Source: Dryococelus australis (taxonomy: Eukaryota; Arthropoda; Insecta; Phasmatodea; Phasmatidae). Taken from it: a stretch of DNA of 64,000 nt. Positions within the stretch are counted from its first letter, which is position 1, and every line of letters begins with the position of its first letter. The stretch is taken from positions 67,164,590 to 67,228,589 of the forward strand of contig CM057002.1 in the NCBI GenBank assembly GCA_029891345.1, in the 5' to 3' direction. The notes beneath the pieces are model-generated. The model did not search any database, was not told where the DNA came from, and was given only the letters and a program-made list of their open reading frames with translations. The position numbers and the translations under genes were made by a program. Below are positions 24,740-36,647 of the stretch, one piece after another.

Positions 24740-25475
24740 AGACAGTAGGGGACAAAAAATGAGATCCATAAAAAGTAATTCCATAATTGCCGAATTGCAA
24801 GAACACCAAGGAAAAGAATTACGACCCCGAACCATTGGGATTGTTATTAACAACAATTGATACTTTACAAGTGTTCCAATTCAAAGGCTTTATGTAAATA
24901 AGGTTAACCTACAGAAGCGTCATCAGTACCAATTCGTATGTAGCCAAGGACACTTTGAGTTCTGGAGGAAGGAAATATTTTTCGACGAAAGTAAGTGCAA
25001 CTCATTTCAGAGTGTTGGGCGGATATTGTTTTGGCGGAAACAGAGTACAGAATAGGATCTGAAAGATATTCAACATACTGTAAAACATGCAGGTGTGGGT
25101 ATCTTAGTATGGGGGAACTCTTCTTCATTGGTGGCATTATAGATGCATTTTTCCACAATTATATTCTGCAACAAAATCTCTAGGAAATGTAGAAAATCTG
25201 GGCTTAGCCGATGACTTCTATTTCCAACATGACAGTGACCCCAAATACACTGTGGATTGTCTACTCACCTTACAACACTTTCCGTACATTAAATACTCCA
25301 CCGCTCTCCCTCGTCCTGGACCGCATTGAGCATCTTTGGGAGTAATTTTGCAGAGTGAGAATACGTAACGCTCCCTACAGAACACTGAGGTGCTTCCACA
25401 GGAGTGGAATAGCAGAAGTTACCAGAAAGCTGGTTAATTCTATGCCAAAAACAGGATGTCTCAAATGAAGGTTTA
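24740..25475 (+). mobile_element. Tc1-like transposase relic
   Basis: Plus-strand frames give, in order, a FDESKCNSFQSVGR-like block (near 24985-25025) around the first catalytic Asp, then HAGVGILVWGNSSS (near 25087-25130), then a NDPKHT-like segment near 25230 and an IEHLW-like segment near 25325-25340. This is the DDE order of Tc1 transposases (DD34E). Frames are shifted several times, and terminal repeats were not found. It lies directly downstream of a SINE and opposite another transposase relic at 25560-26260. Confidence 0.75.
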
Positions 25476-25559
25476 CACTGTTTAAATGAAATAACAGGAG
25501 CTATATTAAAGATAGTCTGATGGAACCGCTTGTATTTGATGCTATAAGGACAATGTTGG

Positions 25560-26260
25560 GTATGTGTGTGAATGTTAATAACATTTCCAAATGACCATCA
25601 GTAACAAGGAATCGTCTGCAACGCTGTAGTACAGAACGGCAAACAGTTGCTGTTGTTTCCTGAGATGGAGTCATAGGTGGTCATAATTGTGTTTCTCAGG
25701 ACGTCCAGTGCCCGTGGCTGTTTTGAGTACACAGTGCTCACCACAGATACAAACGAATATAACGCCGTTAAATATGGAGATCTGAGTGGATACTCAACAC
25801 CTGCTCTTCAACTTATCCAGCTCCCAGAAAGTGTTTCATCCAGGAGCGACCATACTGTACTGTTCTGTACTGTACATCTCGATGGCAATGTGGCGGTGAA
25901 CTTACAGGGTGGAGTTGGTGAACAGCTGGCCAAAGGTTTACCTGTAACATGGTACGGTAACTTACACCTGACACTGTCCCGTCAAAGAAAAATGGCCCCA
26001 CAAGTCCTCTGGTAGGCATACCGCACCACACACTCAACCCAGGAAGAGAACTGCTTGTTCTATCACAACGTGGGGGATTTCCATCGGCCCAGTACGCGCA
26101 GTTGCGGCGGTTTAAATGTTGCCTTATCAGACCTACCGATCCCACCAGTAAGATATTCATTGTTGCACATGTTCACAATTCACTCACAAAATTCGACATG
26201 TATATCTGGAAAATTCTTCATTCATAGCGTGAAGTAACGTCTCCACTATACTTAATTTGA
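25560..26260 (-). mobile_element. Second DDE transposase relic, mariner/Tc3-like
   Basis: On the minus strand 26160-25813 encodes HLNRRNCAYWADGNPP, then LPGLSVWCGMPTRGLVGPFF, FDGTVSGVSYRTML and PPHCHRDV. This is the middle of a Tc1/mariner-superfamily transposase of the type common in insects (pattern VNRHNCxYWxxxNPH, VWCGLxxxGLIGPFFFDxTV). A shifted frame continues to about 25570 with a YPLRSPYLTAL-like segment (normally PPRSPDLTPLD) and a C-terminal segment. N-terminal DNA-binding parts and terminal repeats were not identified. Confidence 0.75.
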
Positions 26261-27361
26261 AATGCAGTGGAAACTAGATCTACTGCCACCCGATACCCGC
26301 GCAGTTTGCCGTAAGGTCTTCCACTTCCCGGGGAACATGTGAACGTGTGCAGCACATCCCTCCTCCCTTCCTCGCTCCCTCCGTTGTCTCTTCCTGCCGC
26401 ACCGTCCTTTCTTCACATCACACACAGTTCCGTCCCTTTCTAACTGGCCGTGCAATCATATCAGTGTTAGACGTGACAGTGGCGCAGTACCGCATTGTCT
26501 TTGCACCTCAGTCATGTTTCCCACATTTCCAATAACAATTCATAATATTCACATTGCTCGGAAGAAAACCTTGTCACCCGCGCCATTTCCTCTACAATCA
26601 TGGTGCTGCCGCTGGTGGCTGCAAACGGAGGTGACAACAGCAGAATCACTACACGTACATTCAACATTGTTCTTATAGCGTCAGATACACACATTCCCTT
26701 CAGGTTGTCTTTAATAGTTTCTCTTATTATTCACGTTGGAATAGTGTAAACATTAATCTGAGACGTCCGGTAGACCGAAGGAAGTAATTCGCAGCAAAGG
26801 AGAACCAACAAAGTACATACCAAGGAGTAAACACTAACAATTTGCTACAATACGCTTATTGCGCCTGTAGTTATTATCTACCATTGGTGTAAACTGAAGA
26901 CGAATGATATATTCTTATGCTTTGATAACTTGGTGTAAGTTTTCTGTTTTGTATGCCGTATAGTATCTCTTTGAAATTAAACGTGGATTTCGTATTTTCT
27001 GCCTGTAGGCTAAATTCTCCTATAAATGTGAACCAACTGCTCTCTACCACAATGCACATACTTTTGTCCATAACTATACATTTATGTGTGTACGGTAAAA
27101 TTTCTGAAGCAAGTATTCAAAAGATTATAAAATATTTATAATTTAAAAAAAAATTCTTGCATTGAAAAAATAGTATATTTTGGATGAAAGGGTGGGTTGT
27201 TCGAATAGCTAAGATCATGTGTAAAGCTAGTTACAAAAAATAAACTTATTTAATTGAAGACACAAGTGGATGAAGTTATGTTAAGAAATCAAAAGTTCTG
27301 AATAAATTGTAAGTTAACGTTTAGTAAATGTAATCTTTCTCAGTATTAGTTTATTTAAATT
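26261..27361. other. Unassigned DNA
   Basis: No gene or element recognised on either strand. Confidence 0.4.
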
Positions 27362-27558
27362 ATAGTATGCCTAAGTAGTTATTATAGTATGCCTAAGTAG
27401 TTATTAAACTATGCCTAAGTAGTTATTAAACTTGCCTAAGTAGTTATAGTATGCCTAAGTAGTTATTATAGTATGCCTAAGTAGTTATTATAGTATGCCT
27501 AAATAGTTATTAAACTATGCCTAAGTAGTTATTATAGTATGCCTAAATAGTTATTAAA
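27362..27558. repeat. Minisatellite, about 22 bp x 9
   Basis: Units of the form ATGCCTAAGTAGTTATTATA, with two alternating spacer endings (TTATTATAG and TTATTAAAC) and occasional AAATAG for AAGTAG. One unit is short. Confidence 0.95.
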
Positions 27559-27908
27559 GATTGATGATGCAGTGTGAAAGATTATACATAACCCATTCGT
27601 CCATGGTGTGAACACCAACAGAAGGTATTTTATAAACTGTAATACATCCATCCATATCTTCAAACTGAATTAGAATGATTAGAGTGGTATCCAGACATGT
27701 AATGTTGTGATGGAGGTCTTGACAGAGTAGTACTATGTCGGCTGCAGGGAGAGGAAGGTATGTACACATTATACTAAATATACACGTATATTTATGTTTG
27801 ACAATATTTGTGAAGCAATTATTTAAAAAAATTCCATATCAATATTTAATGTGAATTTTTGAAATATTTTGTATTTACAGAAAAAATGTTGTGAATGAAG
27901 AGGTGGGT

Positions 27909-28336
27909 TACGGCTGTCCCCGATAAAGTGAGCACTTAAGAAATTAACTATATAAAAAAATGACTACCCCTGCATGCATTATTTTAGTCGGCGCACTGAG
28001 TGACATTCTTCCAGTAAAGTTGGTAACAATGGATGGAAAGTAGTTCCATATCTTTACGTCAAATAAAAAGTGTCCGAGAATCATTTGTGATAATTAAAAA
28101 TTTTTCTTTCGCTTTCTGTTTTTTTTAATGCATCGAAGTGTAAAAGAAATGAGCATATTTGTAAACTATTTACTTTCTTAATAATTTCACAGTTTCATCT
28201 GACCGACACATGAATAAAGTGATGCCCATGTCAATGTAACATAATTTTATATAAGGTGGAATGATACACAACGTGTCAACAAGTAGATCTTAAGCACGGC
28301 TTTCTAATGTGCTCTTTTATTGTGAACAGGCTGCTA
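27909..28336. mobile_element. MITE family B (long form)
   Basis: The left end, GGCTGTCCCCGATAAAGTGA, is family-like. About 420 bp later comes the characteristic right half: ACACAACGTGTCAACAAGTA, GATCTTAAGCACGGCTTTC, and TTATTGTGAACAGGCTGC. The interior differs from the short A form. Non-coding. Confidence 0.75.
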
Positions 28337-28379
28337 TACACAAAAATAAGTGTACTAGAAATATTAGAGTGTTTTTGGT

Positions 28380-28710
28380 GTTAGCCGTCCAGACACGTGA
28401 TCGCGGTTCTCGGCCGGCCAGCCAGCCAGCCAACCTACGGAGAGTGGTTGTAGGTCGGCTACTGTGAATGGCGGCGTGGTGGAGGTCGCAAATATTTGCC
28501 CTCCTTGTCTGCCTGCTCGTGTTGACGAACTACATCACTTCCCCGGAGTGCTAATGCGCCGCCGAGTGTTTGTGTCTCCGCTACTCGCTAATTAACTTCG
28601 CCCGAGTTCTCCCTTGTCCGTATGCGAAGAGGAAGGACACACTGCTTCCTTCTTGTCCAGGGCCGGATCGTCTGCCGGAGGAGCAGGGGGGGGGGGGGAG
28701 TTACGGAAGG
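28380..28710 (+). CDS. Candidate secreted-protein first exon (weak, with in-frame stop)
   Basis: In a GC-rich island an ATG at 28468 opens a 28-codon frame starting MAAWWRSQIFALLVCLLVLT. It has a charged start and a hydrophobic core typical of a signal peptide, then NYITSPEC and a stop at 28552-28554. The same frame is open past the stop, beginning CAAECLCLRYSL, up to a donor-like CGGAAG/GTAAAATA at 28710. The C-x-C-A-A-E-C-L-C spacing is reminiscent of the N-terminal cap of leucine-rich-repeat proteins (CPAECLC), but that is speculative. The stop means it is an upstream ORF, a pseudogene or chance. No downstream exon was found. Confidence 0.2.
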
Positions 28711-28764
28711 TAAAATATTCCTAAAAATGATCTAGAAATTGTAAGTAGGTGAGTAACACACATT

Positions 28765-29090
28765 TTGGAAGACCTGCAGGAAACAGAGAGACAGAATGAT
28801 AGGTCGCATCCATTGACACAATGAACTACCTAAGGTGATTAGAAGGAATGCTATATGGGTTGAACCACAGAGGAAGAGGAAGACAGGACAACATGAGCCA
28901 GATGATCAATGACGTGAAATGTAGCAGCTATGTTGAATTGAAAAGGAAGGAATAGGCCACGGTGTGTAATACGGATACATCCCAGCACTCTCCTGCTGGA
29001 GTGACTTCGGCAAACCATGGGGAACAGAAATCAAGATGGCCTGACCGGAAATGCGGGTCCATTGGTTTACCACTGCAACTCCGTGATACT
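28765..29090 (+). mobile_element. LINE 3' coding relic
   Basis: Around 28848-28957 one frame reads EGMLYGLNHRGRGRQDNMSQ and continues to a KCSSYVELKRKE-like end. This fits the basic motif found at the C-terminus of several LINE reverse transcriptases (EGKVEGKRGRGRQR..W, then SYEELKRxA). It is diverged and frame-shifted, and no polymerase domain is attached. Confidence 0.5.
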
Positions 29091-29880
29091 GGAAATTTGC
29101 TGGACTAATTTTATTTTGTACATGCCGGAATTTACTGTTATTAATATTTGAGTATTGGAATTTTTGGGTGGCTGTCTTAAATCAAAACTACCAAATCGTG
29201 TCGTCAAATAACATCATCGTTCGTTTAAACGCAAATTTTTTGTATTCGCGGTTGCAGCGGAATGCATTGTTTACTATTCTTTAACAGCACAACAGTCGCA
29301 CAAGATTGGCTTGTTTGGTCATACAGAAGATGTCAAGGCTGTAAAACGTGAAATTAAAAAATATGCATAGGAATTAGAAATCTGCAAGCTGGTAGATACA
29401 TTGAGTTGTTGACAGTGTTGTCGATCCATGGGCGGGCTCGTTGCTAGACACGCGGAAATCTCGCGGATTCATTCGGCAGGAAACTAGACTGTACAATCCT
29501 GTGTACTCGAGACTCGGGTGTTCATTGGCTGTTACTCCAGTCCAACCGCAGACCAGGCAGCACAGTATTCGGTCCTTGTTTCCCTCACTCGGGGCGGGCG
29601 TGTCTAACAAACACACTGTGGTCCAATAGAACCAGAAATTCAAAGGTACGTGTGGTTGATGTCTAACTTGTCCTCAAACGAACTCTCGAAATGTCCGCTT
29701 ATATACTTGTGATACACGGAGAAAATATGGACAATCTGGAGAAGTCAAGGAAATATCAGCGAGAAATATGTGTTGGCTGCGAATAGAGATAAAATGGTTT
29801 GAAATATGTTTAACAAGAAAGTATATTTTGCATTCTATCACTTTTGCCACATGCCATTTCATGAATTTACTTTTCATACA
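29091..29880. other. Unassigned DNA
   Basis: 29370-29640 is GC-richer than its flanks and open on both strands, but no domain or splice pattern is convincing. Confidence 0.35.

Positions 29881-29970
<90 letters not shown>
29881..29970. repeat. TA microsatellite, about 88 bp
   Basis: Uninterrupted alternating TA. Confidence 0.98.
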
Positions 29971-29971
<1 letters not shown>

Positions 29972-30143
29972 CACCCTTGTAGAAAGATTTAAAGGCCTAG
30001 GGACAACATTTCTGTTTTGTGTGTGATCATGACGCTGCAGGCCGCCCTCATACAACATTAATAATAAAGTAGATTCTAAGCAGAGGTTTTATAAGTTGTC
30101 AGTCGCTGACAGAGGCGCGGACAGAAAATTTTTGGAGAGAAGG

Positions 30144-30147
<4 letters not shown>

Positions 30148-30179
<32 letters not shown>

Positions 30180-30195
30180 CAGGGAGGGAGAGAGG
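30148..30195. repeat. AG microsatellite
   Basis: About 15 AG units, continued by imperfect GGGAGAGAG. Confidence 0.95.
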
Positions 30196-30418
30196 GGTTA
30201 CATTGGCATTAGTAGGGCTGACACGTGTGTTAATTTTAACAAATATTAGCAGAAAAATGATGCCTCTCAATATTATAAAATGCAGCATAGTTTACATCAA
30301 TTTCATATATTTATCACGAATACTTGTTAGTAATTTTAATACGAATAAACTGACAACCTTAAGGGCAAAGGGATAAGGGATAGGAGGGCGGGTGAGTTAG
30401 AAGCTCCGAACACACTCT

Positions 30419-30439
30419 CCCCCCCCCCCCCCCCCCCCC
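30419..30439. repeat. Poly-C tract
   Basis: A run of about 20 C, which is prone to length error in assembly. Confidence 0.95.
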
Positions 30440-30481
30440 GGTTTATTCTACTCTACGCGGTTACGTTCCTTGTCTCTAAAA

Positions 30482-30850
30482 GCTGTTTGCGTTAAAGTGA
30501 GCACACTTTTGAAATCAATCTTTCGAGAATGTCACTGTGCCTGCCTGCATAACATTTATATGGCACACTGAGTGGCACGCGCCATCGATGAAGAGAAAAT
30601 AGCTCCATGTCTTAATTTTGAATTATAAGTGTTAGGTAAACATTTGTGAAAATTGAGATAATTTAATTTTTTTTAAAGTGGAAAAGTCACAAGATTAAAA
30701 AAAATTATTTTTGTTATAATTATTTCACAGTTTTACTTGTCCGACAGATGAATGAGGTGATGAGGTCCACGGCAGTGTTAATTTGACATATGGCGGAAGA
30801 ATACGCAATGTGCGTACAAGTAGATCTTAAGCAGGGCTTTCGACCGCAGA
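30482..30850. mobile_element. MITE family B (long form), right end lost
   Basis: The left end GCTGTTTGCGTTAAAGTGAG, then ACACTTTTGAAATCAATC. The right half has TGACATATGGCGGAAGAATA and GCGTACAAGTAGATCTTAAG, but the match stops at GCAGGGCTTTC near 30842. Confidence 0.75.
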
Positions 30851-31970
30851 CAGCATGTAACATGGAATTGACGCACAAGTAAGCACACAAGTCATGTTGA
30901 AACACGGCGATGGTGGCAGAGTAGCTGCAGTTACGTCACAGCACATCACATCTCCATCTCCAGATCCAGACTAATACCAACTGTGTGGTGGAAGGTAGTC
31001 TCCGGTATGAGTGAGTCTGCTCTCGTCGGAATGGACATCCTGTGTGGGCTGAGCTACGGGTGTGAAAGTGAAAGGGTTTGTCCTCGTCTTTCGTCTTATT
31101 GTACTCGCTTGTGTTTCGTGACTCCACAAAAAATTCCTACGTCGCATTTGTGACACACACTTGAAAAGAAATATGTTCCACTACTTTGTAGACAGCAAAA
31201 AAATCTGCAGAAAAAAATATTGCTGTTATCAATAAAAAAAAATAGGTATTTTATTTTCTCCGTGGTGTGCGAGTTTATACGTGTGTGCGGTTTATCCTTG
31301 TCACAGCTGTACTAAACACACTTCTACTTGTCCGGGGCAGGGTTTGTTTATTTTTGACTGGTATCTAGGTTTGGGCTGTTTATCTGGTTACGAACATTCA
31401 ATTATTTCCTATAATAATCCACACTTTGCCTAAATATTTGTTTCTTTTATTTAAATACTACTTTTAACTGTCAAAAAAAAAAAGACAAAATTTTTTTGAA
31501 ACTTAACTTTAGGGATTGTTGGGAATCTCGGATAAAAGTACCGCCCTGCAGAGCAAAAGAAAAACCCGATAAATACAGACCAATTTATTTACATAAGTTT
31601 GGTAATTATTAATGCTAAAAAATCCCTATCATGTCCTCTAAAATTATATATTATCAATCTGAATGTTATAAAATAGCCACGACAAAATAATTATTTGTTT
31701 GTATGTTGGTGACAAGAGAAGCGTTAGTGGCTCGATCGTAGAGAGATAATAATAAGCAAAGAAGATCAGTCTGGCAGTGAAATATCTTCTTCCTTTCTAT
31801 ACTCTTTGGTCCGGAGCTGAGGAGAAGGCTAGGCTCTGCAAATAGGGTAGGTGCAAGGTCGCCCTCCTCATTTAGACCTCATACTATCTGTACTGAAAAT
31901 AACGGTTTGTGAAAGAATTTTCACTTCTCACCAACACATCCACTCTCGTTATTACTAAAGTATACGCCTC

Positions 31971-32004
<34 letters not shown>

Positions 32005-33442
32005 TCTAGTTCTGAATAATATCCTTTTAATTTACGATTAACGGGAAATTCAGTTTTAATTATTTTAAATTATAAGTGTTGTCAGGTGGGCTATATGCTG
32101 ACATTTCTAGAATTTAGCTTTGTGAAAGACAAAACAGTAATGTTTCTCTCTTAATCTCTCTTTGATTTAGACAAAGCCAGTTTAATAGGATCAAAACTGC
32201 AAATGTACGGAGACAGTCTATAAATATCGTAGTCATTTTACTTTAAAAGTAGGTCAATGCGAATTATTTCTTCAGGCTTCCTGTACTGTACATTTAAATC
32301 ATTAAGCTCTCACCTTCGCATATCCTGAGAACATAGAACACTGTCACTTGTGAACCAATGTGACGTATAATTTTTCACTGCGTACTTGTAAGGAGGTTTA
32401 CTTTCTTAAACTAAATATTAAGGTTCACTGTTAAAGCAATAAATTGTACTGTACGGACACGCGAGCGACTCCAACTCGTATGGATATGTTGCTTGTGTGA
32501 TGGCTAGTAGCGTAGGTACACGGTTGCTCGGATAGCGCGTGTATTGATGTTGATGAGAGGGAGAGGAGGGGGTTTGTTTCAAGACATGCTTTGTTCTCTC
32601 ATCGTTTCACGCCTTTGCTTCATTCTGTTCGCCTTCTGGCCTTTCTTGTTTCCTCGAGTCATCTCATATATGTTTAGCCTTCTGGGATATTGCTTCCTTT
32701 ACCTGTCTCTGGGTCGCAAGTTAATAATTGTGATAACTCTGAAACGCAGGTTCGTAGTAAATTTCGTGTGGATATGACTGTGTATGAAGTTTTCCTCCAC
32801 TCTTGTTTTGCATTAAATTACATGACGCGAAATCATTTTTTTATCGTGGAATATTAATAAGCATTTTCTAATTAACGAGAAACGTTGCATTTTGATAACT
32901 GTCTAAACTCGTAGTATATTTTATATAATTTGCCTTTGAGATATTACCCCCTTTCATCGTTGGGGGGGGGGGGGGTTATTTTCTGTGTGTGCAGATGCAG
33001 CTCATTAGACTTTTCATTCGTAGCATAGGAGGGCACTTCATCATCATAATCTAAAAAAAAACCATATTAAATCAATACAATAAATTAGTATTTCAAGTTA
33101 TTGTTGTTATTTCATTTAAGTTTTAAAACATCCAAAACCCTCGAATTGTCATAAAACTTTCCTGCAAATGTTAAGAGCCGCCTAAATCTCTCCAAGAAGT
33201 CAGGAATTAGGAGGAGGAAGGGGAACAAATTTCGAGGAAAAATAAGATGGACGCTTCTGGCGATGAATGACAGAGCAGAAGGTTTCGGTGTGACGTCTTC
33301 CTAGATGGCCGCCGCAGCCCCCAGCCCATGCGCCGGTTCTCCCTATTCCATTCTACTCTCATGTTCATGTGGCAGCCGCCGAGACCTTTCAGTACATCCA
33401 CGGCTCACAAATGTTTATTTGCTGGTTGCTACCATGATGCAG

Positions 33443-33477
<35 letters not shown>

Positions 33478-33576
33478 TGCTGCATATAATACGGTCACAA
33501 TATGTATTCCTATTTGCTTATTACTAGCTGAAGGGCCGTTCAGAATGTCCAAACGATTGTGTTCCGATCATTAATA
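30851..33576. other. Unassigned DNA with simple repeats
   Basis: Holds an ATT triplet run at about 31970-32002, a poly-G run near 32960-32975 and a T run near 33446-33472. No gene or element recognised. Confidence 0.4.
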
Positions 33577-34154
33577 TTGTAACGAATTGCCGAGGTCGTA
33601 TCCAGGTTCGTGAGAGATGGAGGTCTTAAGAAAGTGCCTGATATTAACCTTATAACTTATTTACAATTGAAAAAAAAAACACAGCATAATTATGCCAATC
33701 TCGACTATAGTTAAATTCCTTAACAGTTTTTTTGCTAACCACATTCACTTAGTTTTCATTTATTAACTATACGTACGTATACGATCAACATTCCTACTGC
33801 CATACATTACATCTCTTCAAATGTCTGCCAATCACGTATGCAGTCACATTTTCCTACAGTCCAGCTGGCCATTGCGTCATCGCCCGTAGACCCAGTGAAC
33901 CCACACACACACACCTCGCGGATTATATAGCCGAGGTGACCTGATCCAGAAGGTTCTCGCGCAACGCTTCCCAAGGCGTTCATTCGTCCAGAGACTAAAG
34001 TGACGTCAGTACCCCAAACATATCGCGGCTAGTGTGATGACTCCGCCTCCCCTCCACCAGGTACCGATGACGTCATCCTAGGGACGACTACCTTGTTCGC
34101 TTACACGGGGAGGAGAGGGGGAATGAACGAAGCGAAGCAGCCGCGCGTAACAAT
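33577..34154. mobile_element. Possible solo LTR (fossil)
   Basis: The block begins TGTAACGAATTGCCGAGG and ends GCGCGTAACA, the TG...CA edges and GTAACA-type ends seen in many insect LTR elements. A TATA-like motif (GGATTATATAGCCG) lies inside and the 3' half is GC-rich. Flanks show at most an imperfect 4-base duplication. No internal coding region is present. The alternative is an unrelated GC-rich block. Confidence 0.3.
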
Positions 34155-34305
34155 TTGTTTTTGTAGTGTAAGCGGCTAATTTGAGACATTCTCGGACATC
34201 TGGTGATCGAGGAATTTAGGGGAAGGTACCTCTACAATTAGTGACGAGATGTTAGCATATGTCGAAAACCATTTTGGTTGTAATAATGTAGAGTTGCTTA
34301 GTGCA

Positions 34306-34540
34306 TAGGCTATCACGGCAAAGTGAGCATTTTGGAAAGCCCTCTCAGTAGGAATAATAGTCAATAAATTTATTTTATTTTAGCCTAAACCGTTAAATTC
34401 CGAGTGCGGTAGAATATAAACACTTTGTTTATTACAAACATGACAACATTTATTTAAAAAGGTGATTCAGGGGAAAAAAATGGCTGGAAGGAAAAGTTAA
34501 CTAGGACCTCAAGAGTGCTCACTTTACCGTGGACAGCCTA
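34306..34540. mobile_element. MITE family A, full copy
   Basis: 235 bp, from TAGGCTATCACGGCAAAGTG to CTTTACCGTGGACAGCCTA, with the AATAATAGTCAATAAATTTA and GTTTATTACAAACATG interior blocks. Confidence 0.9.
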
Positions 34541-35333
34541 TAATATCATATAATTACTACTGTTGTGAATGTTCTGAACACGGAAGAACAATGAGGCTGT
34601 GCATAGCTTGCGAATGTTGATCGATCGCTCGTGTGTGTGTGACCAGACACAAGGCTGCAACGTTGGGAAGGGGGGGGGGGGGGGGGCGAAGTTGCGTAGT
34701 TGACACGCGCCTGTCATTGACTGCTCACGCACGGATGTGGCTGTGGGATTGTCTCCCCTAAAGAGAAACGTCTTGATATGAATCTGTTATCTTAAGGCGC
34801 GCACAAGTGTGGAGCAGACTCATCATGGAATATTGGAGGAACAAACACAGCCATGTACTCGATAGAAGACAGCAGGGACACAGGCGACCCGTGTGCTCGA
34901 GGCAACTACAGGGAGTTATCGTGGTGCTCCTGGACCAGTGCTACGTTGTCTAGACGCAGGAAGGAATAATGCGGGAGTACTTCTCGAGAGACTGTACTGG
35001 TAAATTTTTTTTTGGCAAACTTCGTAAACTGTAATGGAAGTTTTTAACCTATACACTCCTATACACTGTATGGTAATAATACCACACATCAAGCTGCAGA
35101 TATAGGAATGTTAAGCAGCTCTACTATATAAAGTTGGGAACTTCCGTATGAATTTGACTGTTTGCTGAGCAAATGTAGGAGCGCTACAATGAATGTATAG
35201 GGGAAAACATTACCATTCCTGCTTTCTCCCTAAGTGTATACACTGGTATGGTAAATTTTCGAATAATTTCTTAGGGTGTAGGACACATTGGCACACTCTG
35301 GAAATGGAGAGCTTTGGAATGTACAATTTTTTT

Positions 35334-35364
<31 letters not shown>

Positions 35365-35883
35365 GGGAGTCAATTTGGGGTAATTTTGTATCATCATCAG
35401 GACAACTTTGTAACATTTGAATCATTTGAATCATTTTGTTTTATGTGAAGACTTGAAGAATACCTTCACACCACTATGTTCCTTACAAATGAAATATTTA
35501 ACAATGAAGTGTACATTAAGGAGGAGACTGTAAATCCTTAGTTATAAGTGAAGAAGTGTGTGGTAGTACGTGTTCCTCAACTGACTGCAGTGATGTTTGC
35601 ACACTTGCGCTGCTGTTGTCAGCATGTTCGTGGTTGTTCACACTGAAGATGGAGGTTGCAATGTGTTGCGAAACGTCGGGGCTAAATACGACAGTGACTC
35701 ACTCGGCTGCCACCCGCAAGCCAAGGGCATTTATTGAGTGATGATTTTATATTTGCATAACGATGGTAATGTAATGGCGGATAGTACATTGGGAGACACG
35801 TCAATGTGTAGATAGTTTCAAGTATTGTACATAAATAGTTATATTATTTAACTGGGACTTCCATCCCTTCAGGAACCCGGCTT
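34541..35883. other. Unassigned DNA
   Basis: Holds a poly-G run near 34670-34686 and a TA run near 35340-35363. No gene supported; the frame at 35556-35741 has no motif. Confidence 0.4.
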
Positions 35884-36265
35884 GTTTAGCACGGTAAAGT
35901 GAGCACGTTTGAAAGCCTTGCTTAAGATCTACTTACATGCACGTAGTGTATTCTTCCACCATATGTAAAATTAACATTGCCATGCGTCGGTAAAGTGAAT
36001 CGGCGAAATGATTAAAAAGTAAATATTTTACCATTTCCTTGAATGTTGTATTTATTTGCATTACAAAATCAGAAAGAAAAGAAAGTAATTTCAGCGTTCA
36101 GAAATGTTCACCAAACATCATTAATTCAACATTAAAACTGGAACTACTTCCCCACCGCCCTTACCAACTTTACGGTGTGCTTGTCATTCAGTGTGCCCGT
36201 TAAAGTGTATACAGGCAGTGGCATTTTTCAAGGGTTGATTTCAAAAGTCCATCTTCTGTGATGAA
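35884..36265 (-). mobile_element. MITE family B, inverted copy
   Basis: Read from the left, ACGGTAAAGTGAGCACGTTT is followed by GCTTAAGATCTACTTACATG and CCACCATATGTAAAATTAAC, the complement of the family B right half. The other end has GGTTGATTTCAAAAGTCC, the complement of the B left end, with terminal bases degraded. Confidence 0.75.
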
Positions 36266-36647
36266 TTTTTGGGTGAATTCTCCGAAAGCGACTGCTTTTA
36301 GAGAAATGACACAAGGTGACTTTTCCCATCCATTTCAACGCGTTATTAATCTCCCCGTCATTACAAGCAGTTACACTGACGTGTAATGCAATGTAACAAC
36401 CCCACGTGCATAACCCTTGGCATGTGCCTGTGGCGATGTAGCAATCGTCACGTCACGGTGTCTTGGCGTGCTTGTACCTTGCCCAAACAACGTGTTGATA
36501 ACGAACATAACCGTATATTGCGTAGTCGTCATTGGTCAGTGGCAAGTGTTGTCTTTGCAGCTGCTGGATTGGTGCGAGGTTGTTACCGAGTTTCCCACAT
36601 TCCTGTGACGTCAGCATACGGGTATTAAGTGAGTGACGTGCCGATAA

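Noticed and set aside
25677-26015. 112-codon plus-strand frame
   Set aside because: It is the antisense shadow of the transposase relic read on the minus strand.
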